DNA of 64,000 nt from contig NZ_MTKN01000003.1 in assembly GCF_001975825.1 (NCBI RefSeq), positions 1-64,000 on the forward strand. The letters run 5' to 3'. Positions 45,914-54,026 of the stretch are shown here, piece after piece. This DNA comes from [Flexibacter] sp. ATCC 35208. GTDB lineage: Bacteria > Bacteroidota > Bacteroidia > Chitinophagales > Chitinophagaceae. Within the stretch, counting starts at the first letter, position 1. Every line of letters starts with the position of its first letter. The position numbers were made by a program, and so were the translations under genes. The notes below the pieces were generated by a model. That model saw only the letters and a list, made by a program, of their open reading frames with translations. It did no database searches and was not told the DNA's origin.

Positions 45914-47101
45914 TTACTTGATGATTTCAGTAACCTGACCAGCACCTACGGTACGTCCACCTTCGCGGATAGCGAATTTCAGACCTTTTTCCATAGCGAT
46001 TGGAGCGATCAGCTTAACCACGAGACCGATGTTATCACCTGGCATAACCATTTCAACACCAGCTGGCAGTTCAACCTCACCAGTTACATCCGTAGTACGG
46101 AAGTAGAACTGAGGACGGTATTTCTGGAAGAATGGAGTGTGACGGCCACCTTCTTCTTTGCTCAGTACGTATACTTCACATTTGAAATCGGTGTGCGGAG
46201 TGATAGTACCTGGTTTAGTGATAACCATACCACGACGGATATCTTTCTTTTCAATACCACGCAGCAGCAGACCAGCGTTGTCACCAGCTTCACCTTCGTC
46301 GAGTAATTTCTTAAACATTTCAACACCTGTACAGGTAGAAGTAAGAGGTTTTTCGATCAGACCAACGATTTCAACTGGTTCACCCACCTTGATACGACCA
46401 CGTTCAATACGACCGGTTGCAACGGTACCACGACCTGTGATAGAGAAAACGTCTTCTACAGACATCAGGAAAGGCAGATCAACTGGGCGAGGAGGCAGCG
46501 GAATGAATTCATCTACAGAGTTCATCAGCTCTTCTACAGCAGCAACCCATTTCTCTTCACCAGCCAGAGCGCCTGTAGCAGAACCCTTGATGATTGGAGT
46601 GTTGTCACCATCGTAGTTATATTTGCTCAGCAGCTCGCGGATTTCCAGTTCTACCAGTTCCAGCAGTTCAGGATCGTCTACCAGGTCAACTTTGTTCATG
46701 AAAACAACGATACGAGGTACACCTACCTGACGAGCGAGCAGGATGTGTTCTTTAGTTTGTGGCATTGGACCATCTGTAGCAGCAACCACCAGGATAGCAC
46801 CGTCCATCTGCGCAGCACCAGTGATCATGTTCTTCACATAGTCAGCGTGACCTGGACAGTCAACGTGCGCATAGTGACGACTTGCAGTCTGGTATTCTAC
46901 GTGTGCAGTGTTGATGGTAATACCTCTTTCCTTTTCTTCAGGTGCGGCATCAATTTCATCATATCCTTTCTTCTCAGCCAGACCCTTGCTTGCCAAAATA
47001 TTTGTAATGGCAGCAGTTAAGGTAGTTTTACCGTGGTCAACGTGGCCGATGGTACCAATGTTTACGTGGGGTTTATCCCGCTTAAAGGTTTCTTTTGCCA
47101 T
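45914..47101 (-). CDS. tuf: elongation factor Tu
   Basis: The 395-residue GTPase has [10 protein letters not shown] (P-loop), [12 protein letters not shown] (switch I), [12 protein letters not shown] (G3), NKVDLVDD (G4) and GSATGAL (G5), then domains II and III ending [14 protein letters not shown]. It delivers aminoacyl-tRNA to the ribosome. It follows a four-tRNA cluster plus a tRNA-like element 70 nt before its start. Confidence 0.99.
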   Translation of the reverse strand: MAKETFKRDKPHVNIGTIGHVDHGKTTLTAAITNILASKGLAEKKGYDEIDAAPEEKERGITINTAHVEYQTASRHYAHVDCPGHADYVKNMITGAAQMDGAILVVAATDGPMPQTKEHILLARQVGVPRIVVFMNKVDLVDDPELLELVELEIRELLSKYNYDGDNTPIIKGSATGALAGEEKWVAAVEELMNSVDEFIPLPPRPVDLPFLMSVEDVFSITGRGTVATGRIERGRIKVGEPVEIVGLIEKPLTSTCTGVEMFKKLLDEGEAGDNAGLLLRGIEKKDIRRGMVITKPGTITPHTDFKCEVYVLSKEEGGRHTPFFQKYRPQFYFRTTDVTGEVELPAGVEMVMPGDNIGLVVKLIAPIAMEKGLKFAIREGGRTVGAGQVTEIIK

Positions 47102-47170
47102 TGTATTTTTTTTAGATGGTTTGTAAAGATTGTATTGATTGTGTTTTGTTAAAACGGTTTTACAAACTTG

Positions 47171-47249
47171 TACCGTTGATGAGAATTGAACTCATGACCA
47201 TTACCGGCACATTTTACCGGAAACCGCTCTTCCACTGAGCTACAACGAA
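47171..47249 (-). ncRNA. degenerate tRNA-like element in the tuf leader
   Basis: The D-arm (TAGCTCAGTGGAAGAGC), T-arm (ATGAG-TTCAATT-CTCAT) and most of the acceptor (CGTTG/CAACG plus one G-U pair and a T-T mismatch) are nearly identical to the neighbouring tRNA-Thr(GGT). The middle is not a normal anticodon arm. It is 7 nt longer and folds as TTTCCGG/CCGGTAA with a 9-nt loop TAAAATGTG and a T-T mismatch. It cannot decode as a standard tRNA. It is either a decayed tRNA-Thr duplicate or a tRNA mimic in the tuf 5' region. Confidence 0.7.
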
Positions 47250-47284
47250 ATGTTGGATTCCGGACTATCGAATGAATCCGTTTG

Positions 47285-47356
<72 letters not shown>

Positions 47357-47539
47357 ATACTAATTAATTTTAAAGAACTTTTATTGCCCATCAAACCTGC
47401 TGGTTCTGAAAAAACCAGTTTGAACGAAGAACAATATTCATAAAGCTTTGGAGATTTTTTACCTGAACGGATACAGTGTAATACTTCTGCAAAACTTACC
47501 GCTCAAGGCCATCACGAAGCAAATTCGTAATTAACTATG
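47357..47539. other. tRNA spacer
   Basis: This 183-nt spacer between tRNA-Gly and tRNA-Thr(GGT) contains a small CTGGTT/AACCAG hairpin near 47400-47418 but no gene or clear promoter. Confidence 0.4.
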
Positions 47540-47612
47540 AGCGGGAGACGAGGTTCGAACCCGCGACCTACAGCTTGGAAGGCTGTCGCTCTACCAACTG
47601 AGCTACTCCCGC
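47540..47612 (-). tRNA. tRNA-Gly (anticodon TCC)
   Basis: A 73-nt cloverleaf: acceptor GCGGGAG/CTCCCGC, anticodon stem ACAGC/GCTGT around CTTCCAA (TCC), T-arm with GGTTCGAACC. Confidence 0.94.
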
Positions 47613-47690
47613 ATTTGTTAAAATAATATCAGAAAGAACTCTTTAATTGCTATGGCGCTCTCACACTTCAGCTTCTCCTCTTAACAAAAT

Positions 47691-47724
47691 TGTTCCGCCA
47701 TTGCTATTGGGCAAAGGCGGAACA
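47691..47724 (-). repeat. hairpin between tRNA-Tyr and tRNA-Gly
   Basis: TGTTCCGCC (47691-47699) and GGCGGAACA (47716-47724) form a perfect 9-bp stem with a 16-nt loop, 12 nt after tRNA-Tyr. It is a likely processing stem in the polycistronic tRNA precursor. Confidence 0.6.
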
Positions 47725-47735
47725 TTTGCACTTTG

Positions 47736-47817
47736 TGGGCAGGACAGGATTCGAACCTGTGAAGACGTAGTCAGCGGATTTACAGTCCGCCCCATTTGGC
47801 CGCTCTGGAACCTGCCC
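47736..47817 (-). tRNA. tRNA-Tyr (anticodon GTA)
   Basis: An 82-nt class II tRNA with long variable arm: acceptor GGGCAGG/CCTGCCC, anticodon stem GCGGA/TCCGC around CTGTAAA (GTA), T-arm with GGTTCGAATCC, discriminator A. Confidence 0.94.
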
Positions 47818-47901
47818 ATTCTTTACTCCTGAAAAACTTCCACAAACCTCTTCATCCGTTGCGGGACTTACTTTATTTTGTTTGCTTCGGATTTCCTCCG
47901 G

Positions 47902-47975
47902 AGCCAGCAGAGGGATTCGAACCCCCGACCCACTGATTACAAATCAGTAGCTCTGGCCAACTGAGCTATGCTGGC
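47902..47975 (-). tRNA. tRNA-Thr (anticodon TGT)
   Basis: A 74-nt cloverleaf: acceptor GCCAGCA/TGCTGGC, anticodon stem CTGAT/ATCAG around TTGTA-type loop (TGT), T-arm with GGTTCGAATCC. It is the first tRNA of the tuf transcription unit. Confidence 0.94.
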
Positions 47976-48060
47976 ATACCAAGTATTTATATCTTGAGTA
48001 CTTTTCTTAAGTGCTTCTTAGTTGCGTTGTATGCTCCTTAGTTGCTGTCTTAAGAGGGTG

Positions 48061-48090
48061 CAAAAATAATAGTATTTTGTTATTCTCAAA
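48061..48090 (-). promoter_or_regulatory. promoter candidate for the tRNA-tuf unit (proximal)
   Basis: TTTG (48090-48087), an 18-bp spacer and TATTTTTG (48068-48061) on the minus strand fit the Bacteroidota consensus. It lies 85 bp before tRNA-Thr(TGT). Confidence 0.6.
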
Positions 48091-48168
48091 ATCTTTTTTT
48101 TCAGCACTTAGTACTTTTTTTCCGTACCTGATCGTATTGGCTAAAATGCCCTACAGTAAAGAACTTTA

Positions 48169-48235
48169 CTACCTTTGCCCAATCCCTTTTTTCGATCGGG
48201 ATGGCAAAGGTAGTAAACAGATTATTAATTCCAAA
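48169..48235 (-). promoter_or_regulatory. promoter candidate within an inverted repeat (distal)
   Basis: TTTG (48235-48232), a 19-bp spacer and TACCTTTG (48212-48205) on the minus strand match the consensus exactly. The -7 box is part of an 11-bp inverted repeat, CTACCTTTGCC (48169-48179) and GGCAAAGGTAG (48203-48213), with inner CCC/GGG. The hairpin also lies 37 bp after the hpf stop, so it may double as the hpf transcript end. Confidence 0.55.
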
Positions 48236-48249
48236 ATATTTTTAAGGTT

Positions 48250-48549
48250 TTACTGAAATTTTTTCTCCTTAGTACGCTTAATCTGGTTAACGACGGAGTC
48301 AAATGCGAGGTCAAAAGATTCTTCGAAGGATTTGCTTTCGTGCTTTACAAATAAGTCCTGGCGCGGGATGTGCACTTTTATCTCGGCTACTTTATCCTTA
48401 ATTTGATGGGCTATTCCATCCAATTTAAGAAAAACTTCCACACTGATGATCCTGTCATAATAAGTATTGAGCTTTGCGACTTTTTTGCTCACATGATCAA
48501 TCAATTTGGAATCCGCATCAAAATGCACAGTTTGAATTTGAACGTTCAT
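48250..48549 (-). CDS. hpf: ribosome hibernation-promoting factor, short form
   Basis: The start is ATG 48549 (MNVQIQTVHFDADSKLIDHV); upstream in-frame codons show no family features. The 99-residue protein matches the short HPF/YfiA fold (KKVAKLNTYYDRIISVEVFL; VAEIKVHIPRQDLFVKHESK; FEESFDLAFDSVVNQIKRTK). It binds 30S subunits and inactivates ribosomes in stationary phase. The order rpsU-xerC-hpf-tuf is common in Bacteroidota. Confidence 0.93.
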   Translation of the reverse strand: MNVQIQTVHFDADSKLIDHVSKKVAKLNTYYDRIISVEVFLKLDGIAHQIKDKVAEIKVHIPRQDLFVKHESKSFEESFDLAFDSVVNQIKRTKEKKFQ

Positions 48550-48675
48550 AGCACTAAATTTTTTTAGTTTTAACAATCTTGTACATGCTCGTAACATTAC
48601 GTCATAGGCCGTCAATCAATTATTTTTAATGGCATGAGAGTGTAACGACTAATGAAAACAACATATAAAGAACTC

Positions 48676-48724
48676 ATTACTAATTTAGCGAATTAAGTGG
48701 TTATTATCATAACCATTTAGTAAT
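48676..48724 (-). repeat. nested inverted repeat upstream of hpf
   Basis: The outer arms ATTACTAA/TTAGTAAT (48676-48683, 48717-48724) enclose TGGTTAT/ATAACCA (48698-48704, 48709-48715) with a TATC loop. It lies between xerC and hpf, 127 nt before the hpf start. It could be the xerC transcript end without a T-run, or a leader structure of hpf. Confidence 0.4.
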
Positions 48725-48839
48725 ATTTTGTTAATATATAAGTAACCAATATTCCCATATCGGGGAATTGCATTTGCCTGCGGCAAAAGAGGTGAGATAG
48801 GCTTATTCGCTTTTTTTAAATACTAGTCTTCAACCTATA

Positions 48840-49784
48840 CTACCCCTTCGGATGCGCCTTCTTATACGCCTCCTTCAACTTCTCAATAGTATTATGCGTA
48901 TACACCTGCGTCGAAGCCAGGCTTGCATGGCCCAACAACTCCTTCACTGCGTTCAGATCCGCCCCATTGTTCATTAAATGTGTTGCAAACGTGTGCCGCA
49001 GCGTATGCGGACTTTTCTGACTGATCGTGGTGATCTGGTGGGCAGAGAGATAATGCCGCACCACATTATAGACATACTTTGGATATAATTTACGACCAGA
49101 TTCCGGATTTACTAGTAACACTTCCATATCAAATTCCGCCAGCTCCTTCTTCTTTAGATCCTTATACTCCCCTATTTGCTGACCCAATAACGGGCTAATC
49201 GGTATAATCCGCTCCTTATTCCCCTTTCCAAGCACTTTAATCGTCAACCGGGATATATCAACATGCCTGACCTGCAACCCTATCAACTCCGACAACCGTA
49301 TCCCTGTATGATACAACAACTCAAATATCATCCTATGGGTCTTTCCCTTCAAATCATCCGAAAAGATAGGTTTGTCCTCCCTCCCCTTCCTCATACTTCG
49401 ATTGTCTTCAATAGCCTGCATCCCCTTTTCGTCAATAAAATGCGGCACGCGGCTACCTAATTTAGGCACCGATACCTTCGTCATAGGGGTCTGGGTAATT
49501 TCCCCCTGCTGCAATGCATATTTGAAAAATGACTTAAGTGAAGAAACCTTGCGGGTTATAGTCTTCGCAATCATACCCTGGTCAATTAAAGTAACCAGCC
49601 AGGTACGGACATAAGAATGCGATATGTCAGAAAGTGACACATCGCCATATTGGGATTGCAAAAAAGTAAAAAACTGGATAAGATCCTGCTGGTAAGCAGC
49701 ATAGGTGTGCGCGGAATAGCGCTTTTCAAGCTGAATATAAGCCAGGAAACGGTTTACTACTGGGGGTAATACGTCGCTCAACAC
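48840..49784 (-). CDS. XerC/XerD-type tyrosine recombinase
   Basis: The 314-residue protein has the SAM-like N-terminal domain (VNRFLAYIQLEKRYSAHTY) and a complete catalytic domain: Arg163 (YHTGIRLSEL), Lys187 (GKGNKER), His260 and Arg263 (HTLRHTFATHL), His286 (GHASLAST), Tyr295 (TQVYTH). Length and motifs fit chromosome-dimer-resolving Xer proteins rather than phage integrases. The start is a GTG at 49784 or TTG at 49781. Both abut the T-run of the rpsU terminator, which is unusual, so a different start or read-through is possible. Confidence 0.88.
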   Translation of the reverse strand: MLSDVLPPVVNRFLAYIQLEKRYSAHTYAAYQQDLIQFFTFLQSQYGDVSLSDISHSYVRTWLVTLIDQGMIAKTITRKVSSLKSFFKYALQQGEITQTPMTKVSVPKLGSRVPHFIDEKGMQAIEDNRSMRKGREDKPIFSDDLKGKTHRMIFELLYHTGIRLSELIGLQVRHVDISRLTIKVLGKGNKERIIPISPLLGQQIGEYKDLKKKELAEFDMEVLLVNPESGRKLYPKYVYNVVRHYLSAHQITTISQKSPHTLRHTFATHLMNNGADLNAVKELLGHASLASTQVYTHNTIEKLKEAYKKAHPKG

Positions 49785-49830
49785 AAAAAAATTGATGATT
49801 GTAAAGTTATTGAAAACCTTACAATCATCA
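49785..49830 (-). terminator. terminator of rpsU
   Basis: TGATGATTGTAA (49793-49804) and TTACAATCATCA (49819-49830) form a perfect 12-bp stem followed on the minus strand by a T-run (49791-49785). It is 34 bp after rpsU and ends exactly at the xerC start codon. Confidence 0.85.
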
Positions 49831-49864
49831 CATATTTTGCGTTGGAATTATCCGTAATTAGATA

Positions 49865-50062
49865 TTAAACGTCAAATTTACCAGTAGCCAACTGCTGTTT
49901 GTAAACAGCTTTCAACACCTGGGTACGACGCTTAACAGAAGGTTTTGTGAAAGATTGACGAGTTCTCAGTTGTAACAGTATACGCGCTTTCTCAAATTTC
50001 TTTTTGTACTTCTTGAGCGCCTTGTCAATATTTTCGCAATCTTTAGAATCGATAATTAACAT
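49865..50062 (-). CDS. rpsU: 30S ribosomal protein S21
   Basis: The 65-residue basic protein matches bS21 (DKALKKYKKKFEKARILLQL; RTRQSFTKPSVKRRTQVLKA). It binds near the anti-Shine-Dalgarno end of 16S rRNA. In Bacteroidota S21 helps keep the anti-SD sequestered, consistent with the scarcity of SD sequences here. It has its own promoter and terminator. Confidence 0.97.
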   Translation of the reverse strand: MLIIDSKDCENIDKALKKYKKKFEKARILLQLRTRQSFTKPSVKRRTQVLKAVYKQQLATGKFDV

Positions 50063-50089
50063 AATAAATACCTCTTTTTTTCAGGAAGG

Positions 50090-50122
50090 CAAAGATAAAC
50101 CATTTAATTCTAAAAAAACAAA
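50090..50122 (-). promoter_or_regulatory. rpsU promoter
   Basis: TTTG (50122-50119), a 21-bp spacer and TATCTTTG (50097-50090) on the minus strand match the consensus exactly; the leader would be about 22 nt. Confidence 0.75.
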
Positions 50123-50190
50123 CTATTGTTTGAATTTTATGGGTGCCTTTCGTCAGCTTTCACCTCCGCTTTTTTCCATAATTTCGTTCC

Positions 50191-50778
50191 ATGTTTACAG
50201 GAATAATAGAATCACTAGGCGAAGTTATAGCTACAAAAAAGGAAGGCAGCAATATGGTCATCTCCATCCACTCCTCCCTCACGCCCGAATTGAAAGTAGA
50301 CCAAAGCATCGCCCACAATGGGGTTTGCCTAACAGTTACCCACATTGACAAAGATATCTACCAGATCGTAGCCGTTGCCGAAACCCTCCAGAAAAGCAAT
50401 ATCGGCCTGCTTACCCCAGGTCAGAAAGTAAATCTGGAAAGAGCCATGCTCTTCAATGGCCGCATTGACGGGCACATCGTACAGGGCCATGTAGACGCCA
50501 CCGGCGAATGCCTCTCCTGCACCCCGCAAAATGGTAGCTGGGAATACCGCTTCCGCTTCCCGGCCCAGTTCGCTGGTCTTATCGTGGAAAAAGGCTCCAT
50601 CTGCCTCAATGGTATCAGCCTGACTGTTTTCAATGTTACCAACACTGAATTCACCATCGCTGTCATTCCATATACCTACGAACATACTAATATATCCGCT
50701 GTTCATGCCGGCAGTATCATCAACCTGGAATTCGATATCCTGGGTAAGTACGTCGCACGGCAGAAAACAGCCAATTAG
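50191..50778 (+). CDS. ribE: riboflavin synthase, alpha subunit
   Basis: The 195-residue protein begins with the conserved MFTGIIESLGEV and contains two homologous lumazine-binding barrels: SIAHNGVCLTVT, then GRIDGHIVQGHVDATG and GSICLNGISLTVFNV. It converts two molecules of 6,7-dimethyl-8-ribityllumazine to riboflavin and an amino-uracil. It is 17 bp from the next gene and probably cotranscribed with it. No FMN riboswitch is seen upstream; the other rib genes are not in the window. Confidence 0.96.
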   Translation: MFTGIIESLGEVIATKKEGSNMVISIHSSLTPELKVDQSIAHNGVCLTVTHIDKDIYQIVAVAETLQKSNIGLLTPGQKVNLERAMLFNGRIDGHIVQGHVDATGECLSCTPQNGSWEYRFRFPAQFAGLIVEKGSICLNGISLTVFNVTNTEFTIAVIPYTYEHTNISAVHAGSIINLEFDILGKYVARQKTAN

Positions 50779-50795
50779 CATATAAATACACACGC

Positions 50796-51794
50796 ATGAA
50801 ATTAACCTCAACGCTGGCCATCCGGTACCCGGTGATCATGGCCCCCATGTTTCTGGTAAGTAATGAAGCTATGGTCAGATCTGCTATGGACAACGGTATT
50901 GCCGGTACCTTCCCCTCCCTCAATTACCGCCGCGAAGGTGAACTAAAAGACGTGCTCGACAGACTGAACGCTCACCGCACCCAGGCGCCACAAGGCACCT
51001 ATGGCGTGAACCTCATCGTGCAAAAGACCAACCCGCTCTATTCCAAACACCTCCAGGTCTGTGCCGAATCCAAAGTCCCCCTCTATATCACCTCCCTCGG
51101 TAGTCCCAAAGAAGTCATTGCCGCCGCCCACAGCTATGGCGCCACAGTGCTCTGTGATGTGACGAATCTTGCCCATGCGGAAAAAGCAGCACAGGCAGGC
51201 TGCGATGGCTTTATCGCCGTTACCGCAGGCGCCGGTGGCCATGCAGGACCCTACCCTATGCATGTACTGATACCCTCCCTGCAGGAACACTTTCCAGGCA
51301 AAATACTCGTTGCCGCTGGTGGCATTGCCCATGGCAGCCAGATAGCCAGCGCCCTCCTGCTCGGTGCCGACGGCGTATCTATCGGTACCCGGTTTATTGC
51401 CAGCCACGAAGCCTCCGTGAGCGCCGAATACAAAAACGCCATTCTCCAATACGGCATGGACGACATCGTACTTACTGAACGCCTCTCCGGTACCCCCTGC
51501 AATATCATTAACACCCCCACCGCCCGGAAAATCGGTTATACACAAAACTGGTTCGAAAAACTCCTCAATAACAACGCCCGTACCCGCAAATACTTCAAAA
51601 TGCTCGTACAACTCAGGGGGATGAAAAAACTGGAACAGGCCGTAAAACCCGGGAATTATCAACAATTATGGTCTGCCGGACAGAGCGTAGAACTCGTAAA
51701 AGAAATCAGCTCTATTGAAGAAATTGTTCACAACCTGATGAAGGAAACAAAGCTTGCCCTGGACGCTGGAAAGGATATCAGCGCAACCATCTAA
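50796..51794 (+). CDS. nitronate monooxygenase/2-nitropropane dioxygenase-like flavoprotein
   Basis: The 332-residue TIM-barrel protein carries the NMO pattern: YPVIMAPMFLVSN at the N-terminus, a catalytic-type segment AVTAGAGGHAGPYP (GxxAGGH-like) and the FMN-phosphate loop VAAGGIAHGSQIASALLLGADGVSIGTRF. It would bind FMN and oxidise alkyl nitronates or a related substrate. Pairing with riboflavin synthase links a flavin-pathway gene to a flavin user, although this may be coincidence. Confidence 0.85.
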   Translation: MKLTSTLAIRYPVIMAPMFLVSNEAMVRSAMDNGIAGTFPSLNYRREGELKDVLDRLNAHRTQAPQGTYGVNLIVQKTNPLYSKHLQVCAESKVPLYITSLGSPKEVIAAAHSYGATVLCDVTNLAHAEKAAQAGCDGFIAVTAGAGGHAGPYPMHVLIPSLQEHFPGKILVAAGGIAHGSQIASALLLGADGVSIGTRFIASHEASVSAEYKNAILQYGMDDIVLTERLSGTPCNIINTPTARKIGYTQNWFEKLLNNNARTRKYFKMLVQLRGMKKLEQAVKPGNYQQLWSAGQSVELVKEISSIEEIVHNLMKETKLALDAGKDISATI

Positions 51795-51848
51795 AAATCA
51801 ATTCAATATCATACACAAGTCCACCTCAGCTCCACCTTGAGCAGGTCG

Positions 51849-51947
51849 CTTGTTCGATGCTTCTTCGACACTTGTTCGATGTTTCCTCGATGCTTGTTCG
51901 ACAAGTCTTCGACGTTTGTTCGACGCTTCTTCGACACCAATTCGTCA
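51849..51947. repeat. tandem array with 11-bp period (TTCGA units)
   Basis: Eight consecutive 11-bp units with consensus CTTGTTCGATG or CTTCTTCGACA run from 51849 to 51936, followed by a degenerate ninth (CCAATTCGTCA). Units alternate between TTGTTCGA and TTCTTCGA types, giving a 22-bp higher-order repeat. It begins 54 bp after the flavoprotein gene. There are no spacers as in CRISPR. Confidence 0.85.
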
Positions 51948-51949
51948 CC

Positions 51950-51992
51950 AAAAGGGCACCTCAATATCCCGGGGATAATGAAGTGCCCTTTT
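51950..51992 (+). terminator. terminator of the ribE-flavoprotein unit
   Basis: AAAAGGGCAC (51950-51959) and GTGCCCTTTT (51983-51992) form a perfect 10-bp stem with a 23-nt loop that contains ATCCCGGGGAT. It ends in TTTT, then the right arm is repeated. Confidence 0.65.
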
Positions 51993-52015
51993 AGTGCCCT
52001 TTTAGCACCCTTATA
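51983..52015. repeat. second 11-bp tandem array
   Basis: GTGCCCTTTTA occurs twice in a row (51983-51993, 51994-52004), followed by a diverged GCACCCTTATA (52005-52015) and a partial unit starting GCAC. It has the same 11-bp period as the array just upstream but an unrelated unit sequence. It overlaps the terminator arm. Confidence 0.7.
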
Positions 52016-52063
52016 GCACTATAGCTACACCCTATTTGGAACGATTTTTTATACCTTTCCCCT

Positions 52064-52699
52064 ATGAAATCATTCCTCACCATTTTATCCACCCTTCTCA
52101 CCCTGTTGGCCACCGGTCAGCAAAAGGAAGTTAAATCCATCAAAGCCGTCTACGACTCCTCCTCCCTCCCCGAACTCTATAACAAAATCCCCATTGGCCT
52201 CTATATCGCTTTCGCCAACGGCGAAATAAGAACCACCCCCGGTTTCCTCCGCGGTAATTACAACTGGAACCGCATCAAAGTAGTCCCCAACAGCGGTACC
52301 TTTCAAAATGGCTACTTATTACTGGACAGAAAATCCCTCATCAGCCGGGATTACACCATCCAGCTGACCATTACCAGCGCCGATATCCCCCAGTCTATGA
52401 CTGCCGATATCGTACTCCCCAAACTGGACAGCATCCGGTTTCACCATTATGCCGATAGCCTGAAAAGGGGGTTCCATTATTATCTGAATGTAGAAGGGAT
52501 CTATAGCTCTGGTAGAATATTCCCTTTGGATACCAGCGCCGTCTCTTTCGAAGTAAGTAATGGGAAATTATTGGGGCAGGACCTGCTCATTAACAACAAT
52601 GAAACGGAGATACAAGCTGTAAATGCTACAGCCACATACAAAAATGATGAGCGCCTCAAGGCCCTCACCACTATTCCTGTAAAAAAATTAAATGAGTGA
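52064..52699 (+). CDS. secreted protein of unknown function
   Basis: The 211-residue product has an N-terminal hydrophobic signal (MKSFLTILSTLLTLLATGQ) without a lipobox Cys. The mature part is predicted mainly beta (GLYIAFANGEIRTTPGFLRG; GYLLLDRKSLISRDYTIQLT; SIRFHHYADSLKRGFHYYLN). I do not recognise a family. Its last 12 bases overlap the end of the convergent DUF58 gene. Its promoter region contains the 11-bp arrays. Confidence 0.7.
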   Translation: MKSFLTILSTLLTLLATGQQKEVKSIKAVYDSSSLPELYNKIPIGLYIAFANGEIRTTPGFLRGNYNWNRIKVVPNSGTFQNGYLLLDRKSLISRDYTIQLTITSADIPQSMTADIVLPKLDSIRFHHYADSLKRGFHYYLNVEGIYSSGRIFPLDTSAVSFEVSNGKLLGQDLLINNNETEIQAVNATATYKNDERLKALTTIPVKKLNE

Positions 52700-54025
52700 G
52701 CGTGATTTCAGCTCCAGATATTTGTTGATCAGGTGCAAACTCAACTGCTGCGGCGTAGTCAACAGGGAAAGGATCCCGAACTGCGCCAGCTCACGCACCA
52801 TTTGCTTCTTCTCATAAGCAAACTTCTGCGCAATCACCTGCCTGTAAATGTCTTCTACGGCTGTAGGCGTTTCCTGGGTGATTTTCTTTAATTCTGTATT
52901 CTCAAAAAATACCACCAGCAACAAATGATATTTTGACAACCGGCGCAGATAAGGCATCTGTCTATGCAAGGCGGACAATGACTCAAAATTTGTAAACAAC
53001 ACCAGCAGGGAGCGTTGGTTGAAATGACTACGCAGTGTTACCACCATCTTTTCATAATCACTCTCCTGCCATTGCGTTTCCTGTGCATACAGGGTATCCA
53101 GAATTTTATTCAGTTGTACTTTCTTACTACTCGCCGGCAATACATCTACATCCTGCTCCTTCAACGTGACCAGTCCGGCCTTATCCCCTTTCTGCAATGC
53201 GATATTGCTGAACACCAGCGAAGAATTGATGGCGTAATCCAGCAATGTCATCCCTTCAAAAGGCATCTTCATCGCCCTGCCTTTATCAATCACACAATAG
53301 ATCTGCTGCGACTTCTCTTCCACATAATTATTCACCATCAATCCACCTCTGCGGGCGGTGGCTTTCCAGTTCACTCTTCTCACATCATCGCCACGCACAT
53401 ATTCTTTGATATGATCAAATTCCATACTCTGGCCAATCATCTTCTTTTTATGTACCCCCATCTCTCCCACACGATCATCGAATGTATACAACTCAAAATT
53501 GCGCAACTGCAAAAATGAAGGATATACTTTCACCGTTTCCGCACCGGCTTTTATAATACGTCTTTGCACCAGCCCGATCGGACTTTTTACAAATGAATTC
53601 GTATCGCCAAACTGGTATTCTCCTCTCTCCACCGGACGCAGCAAGTATTCCACCACTTTCGATTCTCCGGGTTTCAACATTGTTTTCTGCCTGAAATCTC
53701 TCAGCTGAAACTGAAAAGGTAATTCATCCAGTATAGTGACAAACACAGGAAAACGAAAGTTATTTTTTACATGCAGACGAATGGTATTGTCGTCTCCATT
53801 ACTAAAGCGCTGCCCCATAACCCTGGATACAGGAAATGGGTCAGGACCTGCGGTAAACAGGAAGAACAGATCGACCAGCAACAACAACCCCAGCCCTGCT
53901 GCAAGGAACAAAGCCACCGGGTATAACACCGGGAAAAAATAAGCCAGTATAAAGAACAGTGCCAGTGCACCTATGATCGTATACAGGCGGGTGGTAAAGA
54001 ATAATGCCAGATATGTTTTCTTCAT
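52688..54025 (-). CDS. DUF58-domain membrane protein
   Basis: The 445-residue protein has two N-terminal membrane helices (about 15-58), a beta-rich region, and the DUF58 motif DDVRRVNWKATARRGGLMVNNY (about 214-235) followed by a VWA-like fold (IYCVIDKGRAMKMPFEGMTL). DUF58 proteins are paired with MoxR ATPases; the MoxR gene lies 1 bp upstream. The role is probably envelope or stress related; precise function is unknown. Confidence 0.9.
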   Translation of the reverse strand: MKKTYLALFFTTRLYTIIGALALFFILAYFFPVLYPVALFLAAGLGLLLLVDLFFLFTAGPDPFPVSRVMGQRFSNGDDNTIRLHVKNNFRFPVFVTILDELPFQFQLRDFRQKTMLKPGESKVVEYLLRPVERGEYQFGDTNSFVKSPIGLVQRRIIKAGAETVKVYPSFLQLRNFELYTFDDRVGEMGVHKKKMIGQSMEFDHIKEYVRGDDVRRVNWKATARRGGLMVNNYVEEKSQQIYCVIDKGRAMKMPFEGMTLLDYAINSSLVFSNIALQKGDKAGLVTLKEQDVDVLPASSKKVQLNKILDTLYAQETQWQESDYEKMVVTLRSHFNQRSLLVLFTNFESLSALHRQMPYLRRLSKYHLLLVVFFENTELKKITQETPTAVEDIYRQVIAQKFAYEKKQMVRELAQFGILSLLTTPQQLSLHLINKYLELKSRSLI

Positions 54026-54026
54026 A

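Noticed and set aside
48170..48177. Plus-strand promoter at TACCTTTG
   Set aside because: No TTTG at 18-22 bp upstream on that strand and no plus-strand gene follows; it is the mirror arm of the inverted repeat.
48840..49784. Phage or transposon integrase next to rpsU
   Set aside because: Length, domain arrangement and the rpsU-xerC-hpf context fit a chromosomal Xer recombinase; no element ends are seen.
50063..50190. FMN riboswitch before riboflavin synthase
   Set aside because: The 128-bp divergent spacer with rpsU is AT-rich, is largely the rpsU promoter, and lacks the conserved RFN-element segments.
51849..51947. CRISPR array
   Set aside because: Units are 11 bp and directly adjacent with no unique spacers and no cas genes nearby.
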